Below, piece by piece: positions 47,801 through 58,352 of a stretch of DNA of 64,000 nucleotides; positions within the stretch are counted from its first letter, which is position 1, and each line of letters starts with the position of its first letter. The DNA lies in NCBI GenBank assembly GCA_015183035.1, contig JACZZP010000008.1, positions 992,001 to 1,056,000 of the forward strand, read 5' to 3'. The notes under the pieces are model-generated. The model saw only the letters and a program-made list of their open reading frames with translations. It was not told the origin of the DNA and did not search any database. The translations under genes were made by a program, and so were the position numbers. This DNA comes from Meloidogyne chitwoodi. Taxonomy: Eukaryota; Nematoda; Chromadorea; Rhabditida; Meloidogynidae.

Positions 47801-50800
47801 ATAGACTCTCTTAAAAGAATAAATAAATAAAATTAATTTTATTAAAATATTTTTTGTATTTAAAAATTATAAGTTCATTTAATTTTAAAAAATAATTTTA
47901 AAAAGTAAAAAGCGTGAGAATATAATTTTAAATATTTTTATTTATTTTAGACAGACTGTGTCCTTCACTAAAATTTTATTATAATAAATAAAAATAAAAA
48001 AGTAACTGATAAGCGCGGGAAATAAAAATAAATTAAAAAAAAAGAGATAATAAATAAATAAATAAATAATATTTTTAAAATCAATTAACAACCAAAAATG
48101 AATATTTTGGTTGAACAGTTAAAATGACCTAAAAAAGGTTAAATATTGTTATTAATCCCTAAATCGGGTTTTCTCTTTTATTTTTTGTTTGTTTTAATCT
48201 TAAAATATATTTATTTATTTATTTGCTCTTTTATTTTATTTTTAATTTCCCCAAATAAGCGGCAAATAAATAAATACAATTTTGGTTAATAAAAATATTA
48301 TTAACAAAAAAAAAAGAAAAAATTAAAATTAATAAATTAAATTAAATTTTAATTATTATTTTTTAATAAAAATTAAAAAAATGTTTTAAAACAAAAATAT
48401 TCCTTTTCAAAAAAAATTAATTTTTAAAAAAACAAAAATTCTGTGCAAATCTTTTTTTCAAAAAACTAAATCCACTCTCTTTCTAAGCCTTTTTTTAACT
48501 CATTCTTTTTATTTAAATTATTTTTCTAAAAAATAATCTATTCAACAAACAAAACTTCCTGCTGATATTTATAAGAGAGAGAGAGAGAAATTAAAAATAA
48601 ATAAAATAAATATATTTATTTAATTTTATTTATTTATTTATGTGTGGTCTTTAATTAGCATTTTTTAAAAATATTTAAAAAAATAAAATTATATTTTGCC
48701 TTTGCGGCATTATTTTTTAAATTGAAGGAGAATATATCCTTTGGGAATAAAATGTCAAATAATATATAAATAACCATTTTGAACGTTAAATAATATTTAA
48801 ATAAATTAAATTAGAAAGAAAGAAAGCATTTAAATATAAATATATTTGATTATTGGTCAATAGTAATTTTAAAAAAATTATAGAGAAAAAAAAAAGTAAC
48901 AAAAACAAATTAATTGGCATATATTCTTCTCTTCTTTTTTTATTTGTTTTTATTTTATCTTCTTCTTTTAAATTATTACCTTGAGTAAAATATAAATAAA
49001 TAAAAGGAGAGGATCAACACTAGAATTTTGTTTTTATTTATTTTTTAAAAATAAAAGGTTAGAATGAAAAAAGGAACAGATCTTTTGAAAATAGCCTTTT
49101 AAGGGTTTTAAATAAAAATATAAAATTGACTGTCATAAAAGAGGGCAGAAAATAAAATAAATAAATAAATAAATACTTAGATAACTTTTAAATATTTAAA
49201 ATTAATTTAAATAAAAAAGTTATAAATAAATTAAATTAAAAATAATAAAAATATTTATTTATTTATTAACTTTTAGTAATTTAATTATTTTTTTTTTATT
49301 ACCTTTTTCGTAATTTTATTAAATAAATTTATATTAAAAATATAAATATGTGTTCAATTTTGTAATCATTCATTTCATCCCTTTTTTGATATTTTTCCGC
49401 TTTTTTATACGCCAGTGGGAATTCTTCTTTTTTACAAAAGCAAAAAAAGGTCAGTCATCAAGAGAGGTAAAAACATAAAAAAATAAAAATAAAAACTAAT
49501 TTTAATAGAAAGGGGAAATTAAGACAATAAAAGAAGTATTTTTATGTTCAAAAAAATTAAAAAAAATACCGACAAAAAAAAAGAAAATGCAAAAAGCTAT
49601 AAATCCGATTAATTTGGTAATAAACTCTGATGGGCAAAGGAAAATAAAAAGTCAAAAAAATAAATAAATAAACTAAAAATATAATATTTTAATAAATAAA
49701 TAATTTTAAATAATTTTAGTTTTACTAAAAAGAACGTCATTCATTCATTTTATTTTTTGGTGGATTAAAAAATAATAATATCATCACTGGCGAAAAAAAA
49801 AGAATAAAAATATTATTATATTTTAAAAGAAATAAAATAAAGAAGAGGTCAGTAAGTAATTTCTTCTCTCAATTCATCATTTCTTTATTATTATTTTGAT
49901 GGATTTGGCTTAAAAAAAAAAAAGTGAAGAAAATTGGAAAATAAAAAAAGGATCAAATGACAAAAACTGAACGAGAATAAAAAAAAAGAAAAGAAAATTG
50001 GTCTAAAAAATGAATTAGCAATAAACAACGAATATATATAATATACCCCCTCATTTTATAATTGGTCTTTCACCTCTTTTTTTTTAAATTATAATATATT
50101 TATTTTATTTATTTAATAATTAATTGTTTTTTAATAGAAATTAAAAATAAAAATATCATAAAATATTTTAAATAAATATTTAATTTAATTCTAAATTTAA
50201 AATCTTTTTAATAATTTATAAATATCTCTAATCCCTTCTAGATTTTTTAGTCAATCCTCTCTTTAATATTTTTTGTGAATATTTTTTTACAAAAAGAAAG
50301 TGTTAACCCTTTATATTAATATTTCCCTAATTAAAAGAGTAAAAAATAAGTAAAAACAAAAAAATAAAGGCCATTTTGGGTGTACTTCAAAAGACAAAAA
50401 ATACCCTTAATTCTTCTTTTTTATTTTAAAAAGGTCAAAAAAACTCTTTTTTAATTATTTAAAACCGCCAATAATTAAATATATTATACTTATTTAAAGT
50501 TAAAAAAATATTAATTAATTATAATTACTGGGGCAGAAATAGTAAATCTTTTTTTAAAATATATAAAAATTAAAATGGTATGTATATGCGCGAAAATAAA
50601 TAATAAAAATAAGGAGAAACAAGTACGGGAAATAAAATTAAAAATAAAGAAATTGTTTTTGTTATTGATGATGAAGAGAAGATAGATTGGAAAAATAATA
50701 AGAAATTATATAATCAGTTAAAGGATAAGGGTAATCAAATGGAAATATAATATTAATATAAATTAAAAATATTTAATAAATTTAAAAAGAAAATAAAATT

Positions 50801-52026
50801 ATTTTAATTAAATTTTTAATCTTAGTCAGTTAAATTTGAGGATTTATATTTAAATAAAATTAAGGTATTATTATTAAATAATTAAAAAATAATAAATTAA
50901 TTTACTTCTTAAAAATGTAATAAAAAAGTAAAAAATGATTTGTTGTACATACCAAGTGAGGTATTTAATTTAATTAAAGTGCAAAAGAAGAAGGAAAATT
51001 TTTTGTCGCAATTAAAAGCTGATTTTGAGATTTTGAGAGAGAGAGAGCGAAAATTTATTTTTTTTTATAAAATTGAGAAATAAATAATAATTTCTTTATT
51101 TTTTTTTATAAATTTTTAAAATAATTTTAAATATTTATTTTATATAATTATTTCAATATTTTACATGCGCAAATAAATAAATAAATAATAAAAGAGAAAA
51201 TTGCCGGAAATATAAGTTTAAATAAAATAAAAATATTGAGAAAATAAAGGCCTGAAAATGACTTCCGGAAAAATAAAAAGAAATGAGAAAATCTGAAAGA
51301 AAATTGAGAAGAAAAAAGATTTGTTAATGACAGAAAATATTAAAATTAATTTAATAATTAATTTTTAAATAAAAAATACATCTTTTTTATAAATAAAAGT
51401 TTTTGTTTATTTGGGAGATTTATTTAAATTTTTCTATTTAAATATAATAAAGATGCGCAAATTTTTAGGTTAACAATTCAAAATGACGAAAACACTTATT
51501 AAAAAAGACATTTATTTTTCTAAAATATATTTATTTATTAAAAAGCTTCGGATATTTAAATTAAAAGGATGTAAAATTTTGGGAAGAAAAATGAGGACTT
51601 AAATAAACCAAAGAATTGGTTGTGAAGGATGCTTGACCCTATCTATCTATATAAATATATATCCATCCCTTTATTCCCTCTTTGGGGAATTATTGAAAAT
51701 ATAAAAGAATTTTATTATTTTATTAAAAATTTAAATAATAAATTAGGTAATTGATTTATTAAAATTAAATTTTAAAAAAATTAATAAAGTAATCAAATTT
51801 TTATCAAATAATAATAATTTCCACTAAAAGTACCATTTTTTAAAAATTTTATTTTTACCAGTATTTATCTAGTAAATATATAGCAGATATTTTTACTATA
51901 AAAATTAAAAATGTTTAAAAAATGTTCTAATGAATTATTAAAATGGAATATTTAATTTTTTTTAAAAGTATTAATCACGCACATTCACAAATACATACGA
52001 TTAATTTTTTTAATATTTTTTAAAAA
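44823..52026. other. Gene desert (7.2 kb), extremely A+T-rich
   Basis: I found no gene in this interval. It is dominated by AATAAATAAAT-type words, poly-A/T and short GA runs (for example near 48,575 and 51,035). One long minus-strand open frame at 44,997-45,344 reads as Phe/Leu/Tyr low-complexity sequence and is not credible. Less biased islands (47,490-47,530, 46,460-46,500, 51,600-51,690) could be regulatory for the PDZ-ligand gene or RBM42. Confidence 0.6.
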
Positions 52027-53370
52027 TTAAAGTAATCCCAATTTCTTTTTTTCTTTAGTTTTCTTCTTAACAATATCAAGATTGCGATCCTTCCAATTGC
52101 TTTTTCTTAATTTTATAGGTCTATTACCAACATATTTACCATCCATTTCTTTCATTGCACGAATAAAATCCTTAAAAATTAAAAAATATAATTAGAAAAC
52201 CAAATTTATATTAAAAAATGCTATTTTTGATATAAAAGCAAACATTCTTACTATATATCTAAATGACTAACGACTCTTATCGCCAACAAGCTAACCATCT
52301 CATCTCATATGTAAATTCCCAAAATTATATAATTATTTAAATTGAAATACCTCTTGATTCTTGAAGGAGACAAATCCAAATCCTTTTGATTTATTCGTTC
52401 GACTATCCCTGCAAACTTTCGCCTTCTGAAAACTTGGAAATTTGCGAAAGGCCTTTGCCAATAATTCATCGGATACTTCATTGCCTAGATCTCCACAAAA
52501 AATTCGAAAATCATTTGGGTCCCATTCAGCCATAGAAGCATCTTCCCATACCTAAAATTTTAAAATAAATAACAAAATTAAAAAAAAAAAATAAAATTTT
52601 AAACCTGTCCACCACAACAACGCACAAATTTTTTCATTTTCTTTTCACCACGAAGGACAGCTCCCAAATAGCTGTTTTCATGTGCCTTTGTTGCCTGTTT
52701 TCTGGCCAATAACAATTCAACGTCAGAAGGTAAAGCCTAAGTAATAATCAAAAAACAATTTTTGAGAATATTTGATTTTAAATATATACGTGTTAAATAT
52801 TAAAAATTGCTTCCAATTTTTTTATCATATTATGATTTATTCTAACAAAATTTAGAAAGAAATTATTTCAAACCTGTGTTCTAAAGTTTTGTTGTTGCGC
52901 ACTGTTATAAGAAATTGGAGTATTCACACCACTGGAGCTCGGCTCTGGTTTATTTTGAGTAGGAGCGGTACGAACAGCATTAGCATAAAGCGTCGGTCCT
53001 GACTCAATAACTGTTGGGACATGTGGAGGTTGCATATGTGGCGGAAATGGAACGCGTCCACTTGAGAAACTAACTCTTTGAAGCTAAAAATATTGTAAAA
53101 TTAAAAATAACATTATAGTAACCTGATGAGGTACAAATTTAACAGAAGTAGTTGGATGAGAACCGCCAATATCAGGAGCTTGTATTGGAGCTAAAAATAA
53201 AACTTAGTACTTTAATTAGTAATTTACCATCTTGTTTCTGTCCTTTAGTCAATGCAAAAGATTTGGCTTCGTTGTCGCTTAAAAGAACTTCCCGCTCAAA
53301 TCTAAACAATTAAAAGTAAAGATTATTTTTAAAAAACAAACAGTGCTAATTGTTCTTCCAATGAACTCAT
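52027..53370 (-). CDS. RBM42: RNA-binding protein RBM42
   Basis: RBM42 is a nuclear RNA-binding protein linked to splicing and translation control. The ATG at 53370 starts MSSLEEQLALFEREVLLSDN. A Pro/Ser-rich middle contains PFPPHMQPPHVPTVIESGP. The conserved block before the RRM is VRCCGGQVWEDASMAEWDPN. The RRM has DFRIFCGDLGNEVSDELLAK (RNP2 as RIFCGD), FPSFQKAKVCRDSRTNKSKG and GFGFVSFKNQE (RNP1). It continues DFIRAMKEMDGKYVGNRPIK, LRKSNWKDRNLDIVKKK and ends KKKLGLL. The NWKDRNLD tail is diagnostic. Introns are short except one of about 150 bp within the RRM. No lesion was seen. Confidence 0.95.
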
Positions 53371-53567
53371 ATTTTTAATTATGTATAAGTTTTATCTAAA
53401 AAGAGGATTTAAAGATTAAAAATATCAAAAACTTCTGGAAAAATACGACAGGATTTTGGCACTGAAAAATAAGCGACAATTTATCTGCTTTTTTAATCGA
53501 TTGACCAAATATGTCATTTTGCCAATAATAGTTACAAATTTAAAACTGAATTAAATGTTGAATAAAT

Positions 53568-54176
53568 GGTGTAACGACAAAAGAGGATCGGCAGTTGAGG
53601 ACGCGACATATGAGGATTAGCAAAAGAAGATGCGACAAAAGAGGACGAAAATACATTTAAAAAATTTATTTGTAATTGTTGGTAAATGTATAGAATACGG
53701 ACCACGAATTAAATTCAATGTTTTATATGTAATTTGAAAGGGCTCATCGAGCTGAGTCGAATGGTATAAAAATCAGATTGTGGTCTCAATTCTGGAACGA
53801 GATACAGGTCTCCGAAAATTGAAAACCATAGGGGGGAGTAAACTTCTCTATGCGATTACTGCGGCTGCATTACAATTATTTTCACTGAATTAATTATTCT
53901 GATGTAATTTTAGCCGTAGATTAACGCATGTACCAAAAGCCAACCCATGGGCGCCCAAAAGGAAGAAGTGATAAAACACTCCCAATAGGTCCATGTTTGA
54001 TTGTTTCCACAATTCGTATTCTATACATTTACCAACAATTACAAATACATTAAATTTTTTTATGTATTTTCGTACTCTTTTGTCGCATCCTCTTTTGCAA
54101 TCCTCATTTGTCGTCCTCATATGTCGCGTCCTCAAATGTAAAATCCTCAACTGCGTTCCTCATTTGTAGTACCGCC
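53568..54176. mobile_element. Inverted-repeat element with GACAAAAGAGGA repeats
   Basis: A 609-bp element is flanked by an 8-bp duplication GAATAAAT (53560-53567 and 54177-54184). Ends are GGTGTAACGACAAAAGAGGA and, inverted, GGCGGTACTACAAATGAGGA. Arms of about 135-170 bp contain tandem GCGACA(A/T)AAGAGGA-like units and share GTAATTGTTGGTAAATGTAT. Between the arms lies a copy of the dispersed CATAGGGGGGAGTAA repeat (about 53,702-54,010). GG ends with an 8-bp duplication could indicate Merlin, but this is not certain. Confidence 0.82.
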
Positions 54177-54986
54177 GAATAAATAAATTTAAAAGAAAGC
54201 AAATAATTTTAACATATTTTAAACTATTAAATATTTTAATCATTAGATTATGGATTTTTTAATTTTTAATTTTCTCGCTTTTTTTAAATCTCGCATTATT
54301 CCTACTAAAAAATATTTATAACTAGATGAATTCTAAGTGTTTGCTTCAAATCAACATATAAATATAAAAAAATGTTATTTAAACACTTAAATCTCTCTCA
54401 CTAAAACAAGTTGCGTAACTAATATTATTAACTAAGCACTTAACGTTAGATCACAACACATTTTTTAGCCTTAAAATAATCATAAAAAACATTTACTAAC
54501 TTCTCTGTTTTTTGCTACGTACAATATTATTTTAAATAATATGTATGTATGTAAATACACCCAAATTGTTCGTGTTTCGTTTTTTATTTGATTTTTGAAT
54601 TAATTTAAAAATATTAAACAAAATAAAAATTTCAATCCAAATTTTTTTAATTATTTTCTCAAATTCCGAAAATATTTCATAGTTCCATTTTTATATGAAC
54701 AATTGCCTTTACCATTTTTCGCTATTATGCTTTTGGCCCTCTTTCGTCATCTCGAAAAAAGTGTAGAAAGGGATTGACCACCCGTCGCCCCTTATTTTTC
54801 CCCTTTTTCTAGCATCCCAGCTATCTAGTTATTTATAGTGTTATTGATGTAAAAATATATTGTTTTCTTCTACCAGCTAATGCTGCCCCTCCCGACATTT
54901 TCCTTTTCTTTTTTGAAAAAATCGCCGCACCAGTCGCCATCACTTCTGTTTTGTTTTCTTCAACTGGTTAAAATTTAAAATAGAAA

Positions 54987-55004
54987 AAATTTGGCGCCAA
55001 ATTT
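54987..55004. promoter_or_regulatory. Perfect E2F-type palindrome
   Basis: AAATTTGGCGCCAAATTT is an 18-bp perfect palindrome matching the E2F/DP consensus TTTSGCGC on both strands. A TATAAATAG box follows about 120 bp downstream on the plus strand. The nearest gene in that orientation is not identified. Confidence 0.4.
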
Positions 55005-55329
55005 TTATAAAGCTTAAGTGCGCAATTAATAAAAGACAGCAATAGTTTGAACCAAAAACATTAATAGTTTTAATATTTTACTGTCGGCATTTTTATTAGT
55101 TTAAATTTTAATTATATTTCTTGTATAAATAGCCTCTTTAACGAGCAAAAAGAGATCTTTGGGATTTTCAATAAACGAGCTTAGAAGAAATTTCTCAAAT
55201 TTGTGCGGAACAAGTGAAAAATTTCAATTTTTTCGTTTTAATTTCGATTTCTCTCTTACATATTATTTTTATTAGAAACTGGCTAAGAAGTGATCGATTT
55301 TTTGAATAAATTACAAAATTACGATCAAC

Positions 55330-55680
55330 TATTGGTTTTTACGGTCAACCCTAAGTATCAATCCCCTTAATATCAACTTAGCCAATTGGTTAACTACCAA
55401 TTCGGTCAAGTAACAAAACATTCCCAATAGAGCCAAGCTTGCGCGAAAACCAACCGGCCTCATTCGACTCAACCTGAAACGATCTTTCGAATGAGATACA
55501 TACTCATATTTGATTTTTTTCTCACAAAAATGAGCTTACTCCCCTCTATGTTTTACGACAATCAGGGACCTGTATCTCGGCTCCGACTTGAGTCCCAAAC
55601 CTTTTTTGATGTCGTTCGACTCTACTCGACGAGCTCTTTCGAATGACATATATATTGTCCAGATCGGAATCCGGGCCCTT
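55330..55680 (-). repeat. Dispersed repeat copy, reverse orientation
   Basis: This copy contains CATTCCCAATAGAGCC, AAATGAGCTTACTCCCCTCT and GATGTCGTTCGACTCTACTC. These also occur in the palindrome at 34960-35601 and, in part, at 53.7-54.0 kb. The part near 55,385-55,410 (CCAATTCGGTCAAGT) also matches the 5.2-kb foldback. Ends and duplications could not be fixed. Confidence 0.7.
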
Positions 55681-56611
55681 TTCCTTTTTTTCTTTCTTTC
55701 TAATTCCCCGCAGTGATCAGACCAAAACCTTTTTTTTATTATGCGTCCTTTTCACCACAACTTTTTTTACGTATTCCTTACTTTCTCCAAGCGCTTATTT
55801 TGAAGGTCAGATGAACAAATAAACACAGAATGAAATGTTGAAAATAGGGGTGAGTAGAAAGTGACTTGGAGCAATGGAAGAAGAGAAGACTTTTCTAGCG
55901 ACCGTCGCAACATTGCAGCCTCATTCCTTTCACCCCGAACGAGCGTCCGGCGTTCTTTTGTCCATTTTTCTTCCTCTGCCATTTTACGGCGGCGTCCATC
56001 CAACAACAGTCCGCCTTTTGCTTCAATTTCCCATCCTCGTTATATACGCACAAGGCACCATTCATCGATCTCCTTTCTTTATTTTCTTATCCCCAATCTT
56101 TGCCACTCGCATTCTTTATTTTTCATTACACAGTTCAAAAACCAAAGATGGGAAATTTGCTCAGAGCAAACCAAACAAATTTATAGCTCAAAAACAATGA
56201 TACTTAAAAAATAAGATGAAGAATATTTATTATAAAAATGATCGTGTCTATATTTCATTTTCTCAATTTAACTTTTCTGTTATGAACTTATGACTCCTCC
56301 CATCGGCTTGTGTCCATTTGTGTATTCTTTCATTCCACAAAATTTTTTGAATCATTTCTCTTCATGAGATGCCAAAAATGTGTGGATTGTTGGAATGGCA
56401 GATGGCTACTTGCCAAAGGAAATTCTTATACAACCTTATTTTACAGCCTTCGCCTAGATTTTTTTCATTACATACTCATTAAAATATCTTTTTATTCCCC
56501 CCAATCCTAAACAAAAATCATTTTCTTTTTTAGCTAAAATGCGCTATTCATTTTTACAAAAATTATTGTCGATTCATTTTCGCTTTTTTGTTAATATTTT
56601 GAATGAGTATT

Positions 56612-56700
56612 AGTTCTTGGATGGGTGTGCCTCTTCAGTCATGTTTTTGGCCTAGTGTCGCCTTTTGGCTCATGACTAGATCCACACTCATCTAAGAGCT
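56612..56700 (+). ncRNA. Candidate structured RNA hairpin
   Basis: An outer stem of 18 pairs joins AGTTCTTGGATGGGTGTG and CACACTCATCTAAGAGCT, with three G-U pairs that leave the stem intact. An internal loop and a perfect 7-pair inner stem (AGTCATG/CATGACT) follow, capped by a 27-nt loop with CGCCTTTTGG. The 89-nt structure stands in non-repetitive DNA. It may be a small RNA gene or a pre-miRNA-like fold. The strand is assumed. Confidence 0.4.
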
Positions 56701-56974
56701 TTTTGCTCCGATTAATTTAAAGTTAAATAAAATAAATTAAAAATTAACAAGACATTTTAAAAACTCCCTAGGATCACACGCCTTATCAACTGCGAATACA
56801 TTAAATCGTTTAAAGATTGTATCACAGTTCGATATGGCCTCTGATCTAGTTGAGAAATTACTATTATAAGGACACCAATAATTTTTTTTATTATTTTTAA
56901 AAAACAAGACATTGATTAAAAATTGTTTTAATTATGAATAAAATTTTATAAGGAGACGCTGGTAAGTTTATTTA

Positions 56975-58231
56975 TTACTCGTGGTTCTCTTGCTCGTCGC
57001 GCATTGTAGCATCAGCTGAATGATTGAGATTTTCGAAAATTAGTTCCTGAAAGTCTGCAGTCAATGATGGTGAACTACAAGTTTGATATTGTTGCGAAAC
57101 GCTCTGATCTGGTGCCGCCATTTGTTTTCCGTTAGATTTAGGCATTTCAATTTTCTGATAAATACATGTATTTTAAAACAAATCCTTAGGAAAATTAATA
57201 ATAAAAATAATTATAAAATATTACCAACTGATCGGACTTGAATTGTGTTGCCAATTCCTGAAGAAGCATATCTGTACGTAATTTCTGATAGGGTGTTGCA
57301 CGGACATTTAGAGGATCTTCCTCTTCATTTTCTTCTTTCTAATTATAACAATATTTGGACAATTTAGTAAATTAAAAGATATTCAAACTTGATGTGAATA
57401 ATTTCTTCCATCATCAATTGCATCTTCATCTTCGTCATCCACTCGTTTTGAGGGCTTTGTCCTAAACTCCCATGAATATCCTTTTGATGGCGAAAAACTT
57501 TAAAATAAAGTACATATTTAAAAGTAAAATAATTTCAAAAAACCGAGTAATTTCAATTGCTTCCAATAAGGCATTTCTCAATGGGTCGATTATACCAACA
57601 AGTCGAGAATGTAAAAATGTGTACAAATCTGGAGCTTGATAAACTGTTCCATCCAAAATATAATAATAACAGAAGGGAGTAACTTAAATAAGTATTTTTA
57701 ATACTTATTAAAAAATTACTTTTGTCTACACTCATTCTCTGTTGTTTTCGAACAACAAAAAGTGGCGGTGAACTTGGCGGTTGCACAAGAACATATTGGG
57801 TGCCAGTCATTTGTTTTAAAATATCGTCCAACTGAGGCCCACTTATCCCAGGATTTTGCATCATCATTAAAGCATTATCAGAACTTGCATCAAAGAAAGG
57901 ATTATCTCGTTGACAGAAATAGAACATCTAAAATGAATTGCATAAGTATATAAATTAACAGTTAAAAGCTGACAACTGTGTCGATAGTTATTGGAAAAAA
58001 TCGAGGATCCTTCCAAGGCTGTTCAAGCATTCGTCGATCAGTTGGAACCCTAAAAGAGTATAAATTGAGTGCCTTTATTTTATACACCCACCTATTTCCT
58101 GGATCTGCTTGTTGCGTCACACCAGAAACTCCAGGCTGTGATTTTGTCACAGAATTTGAAGATGAATCCATAAAAGTCGAACCGTCGACTGTATTGGAAG
58201 ATACCATCATATGTGGCTGACTAGGAAGCAT
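56975..58231 (-). CDS. MED6: Mediator complex subunit 6
   Basis: MED6 is a head-module subunit of the RNA polymerase II Mediator. The ATG at 58231 gives a Ser/Gln-rich leader (MLPSQPHMMVSSNTVDGSTF). After RVPTDRRMLEQPWKDPRFFP the MED6 core follows: IDTMFYFCQRDNPFFDASSD (family YFCERSNPFYD), MTGTQYVLVQPPSSPPLFVV, RKQQRMSV, then CYYYILDGTVYQAPDLYTFL (family VVYQAPD). SPSKGYSWEF matches HPSKGYWW. The C-terminal tail is acidic and Gln-rich and ends RDEQENHE. Exon joins are in frame with short introns. It lies 122 bp downstream of the DHX33-like gene on the same strand, a distance typical of nematode operons. Confidence 0.93.
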
Positions 58232-58352
58232 TGTGAGAATTATGTTTCAAATTCGTAATTTTAATAGAATTTTCAAATTTAAGATATTTTCATATTTAAA
58301 GTATTCAAATTAACGTTTGCAAGAAAAATAAAATTAATATTTATGCTTATAA

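Larger units (their letters stand above)
53371..56974. other. Element-rich intergenic region upstream of RBM42 (3.6 kb)
   Basis: No gene is supported here. The interval contains the element at 53568-54176, a further repeat copy at about 55,330-55,680, an E2F-like palindrome at 54,987 and an RNA-like hairpin at 56,612. Two overlapping plus-strand open frames at 55,861-56,214 have balanced composition but read as unlike, basic or hydrophobic sequences without recognisable motifs. Confidence 0.5.

Noticed and set aside
55861..56214. Two overlapping plus-strand open frames
   Set aside because: Neither shows conserved motifs and the two compete for the same DNA. Balanced composition alone is not enough.
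56612..56700. Possible U5 snRNA
   Set aside because: CGCCTTTT is present but the following invariant UUUUACU context, the loop stem and a proper Sm site are missing.
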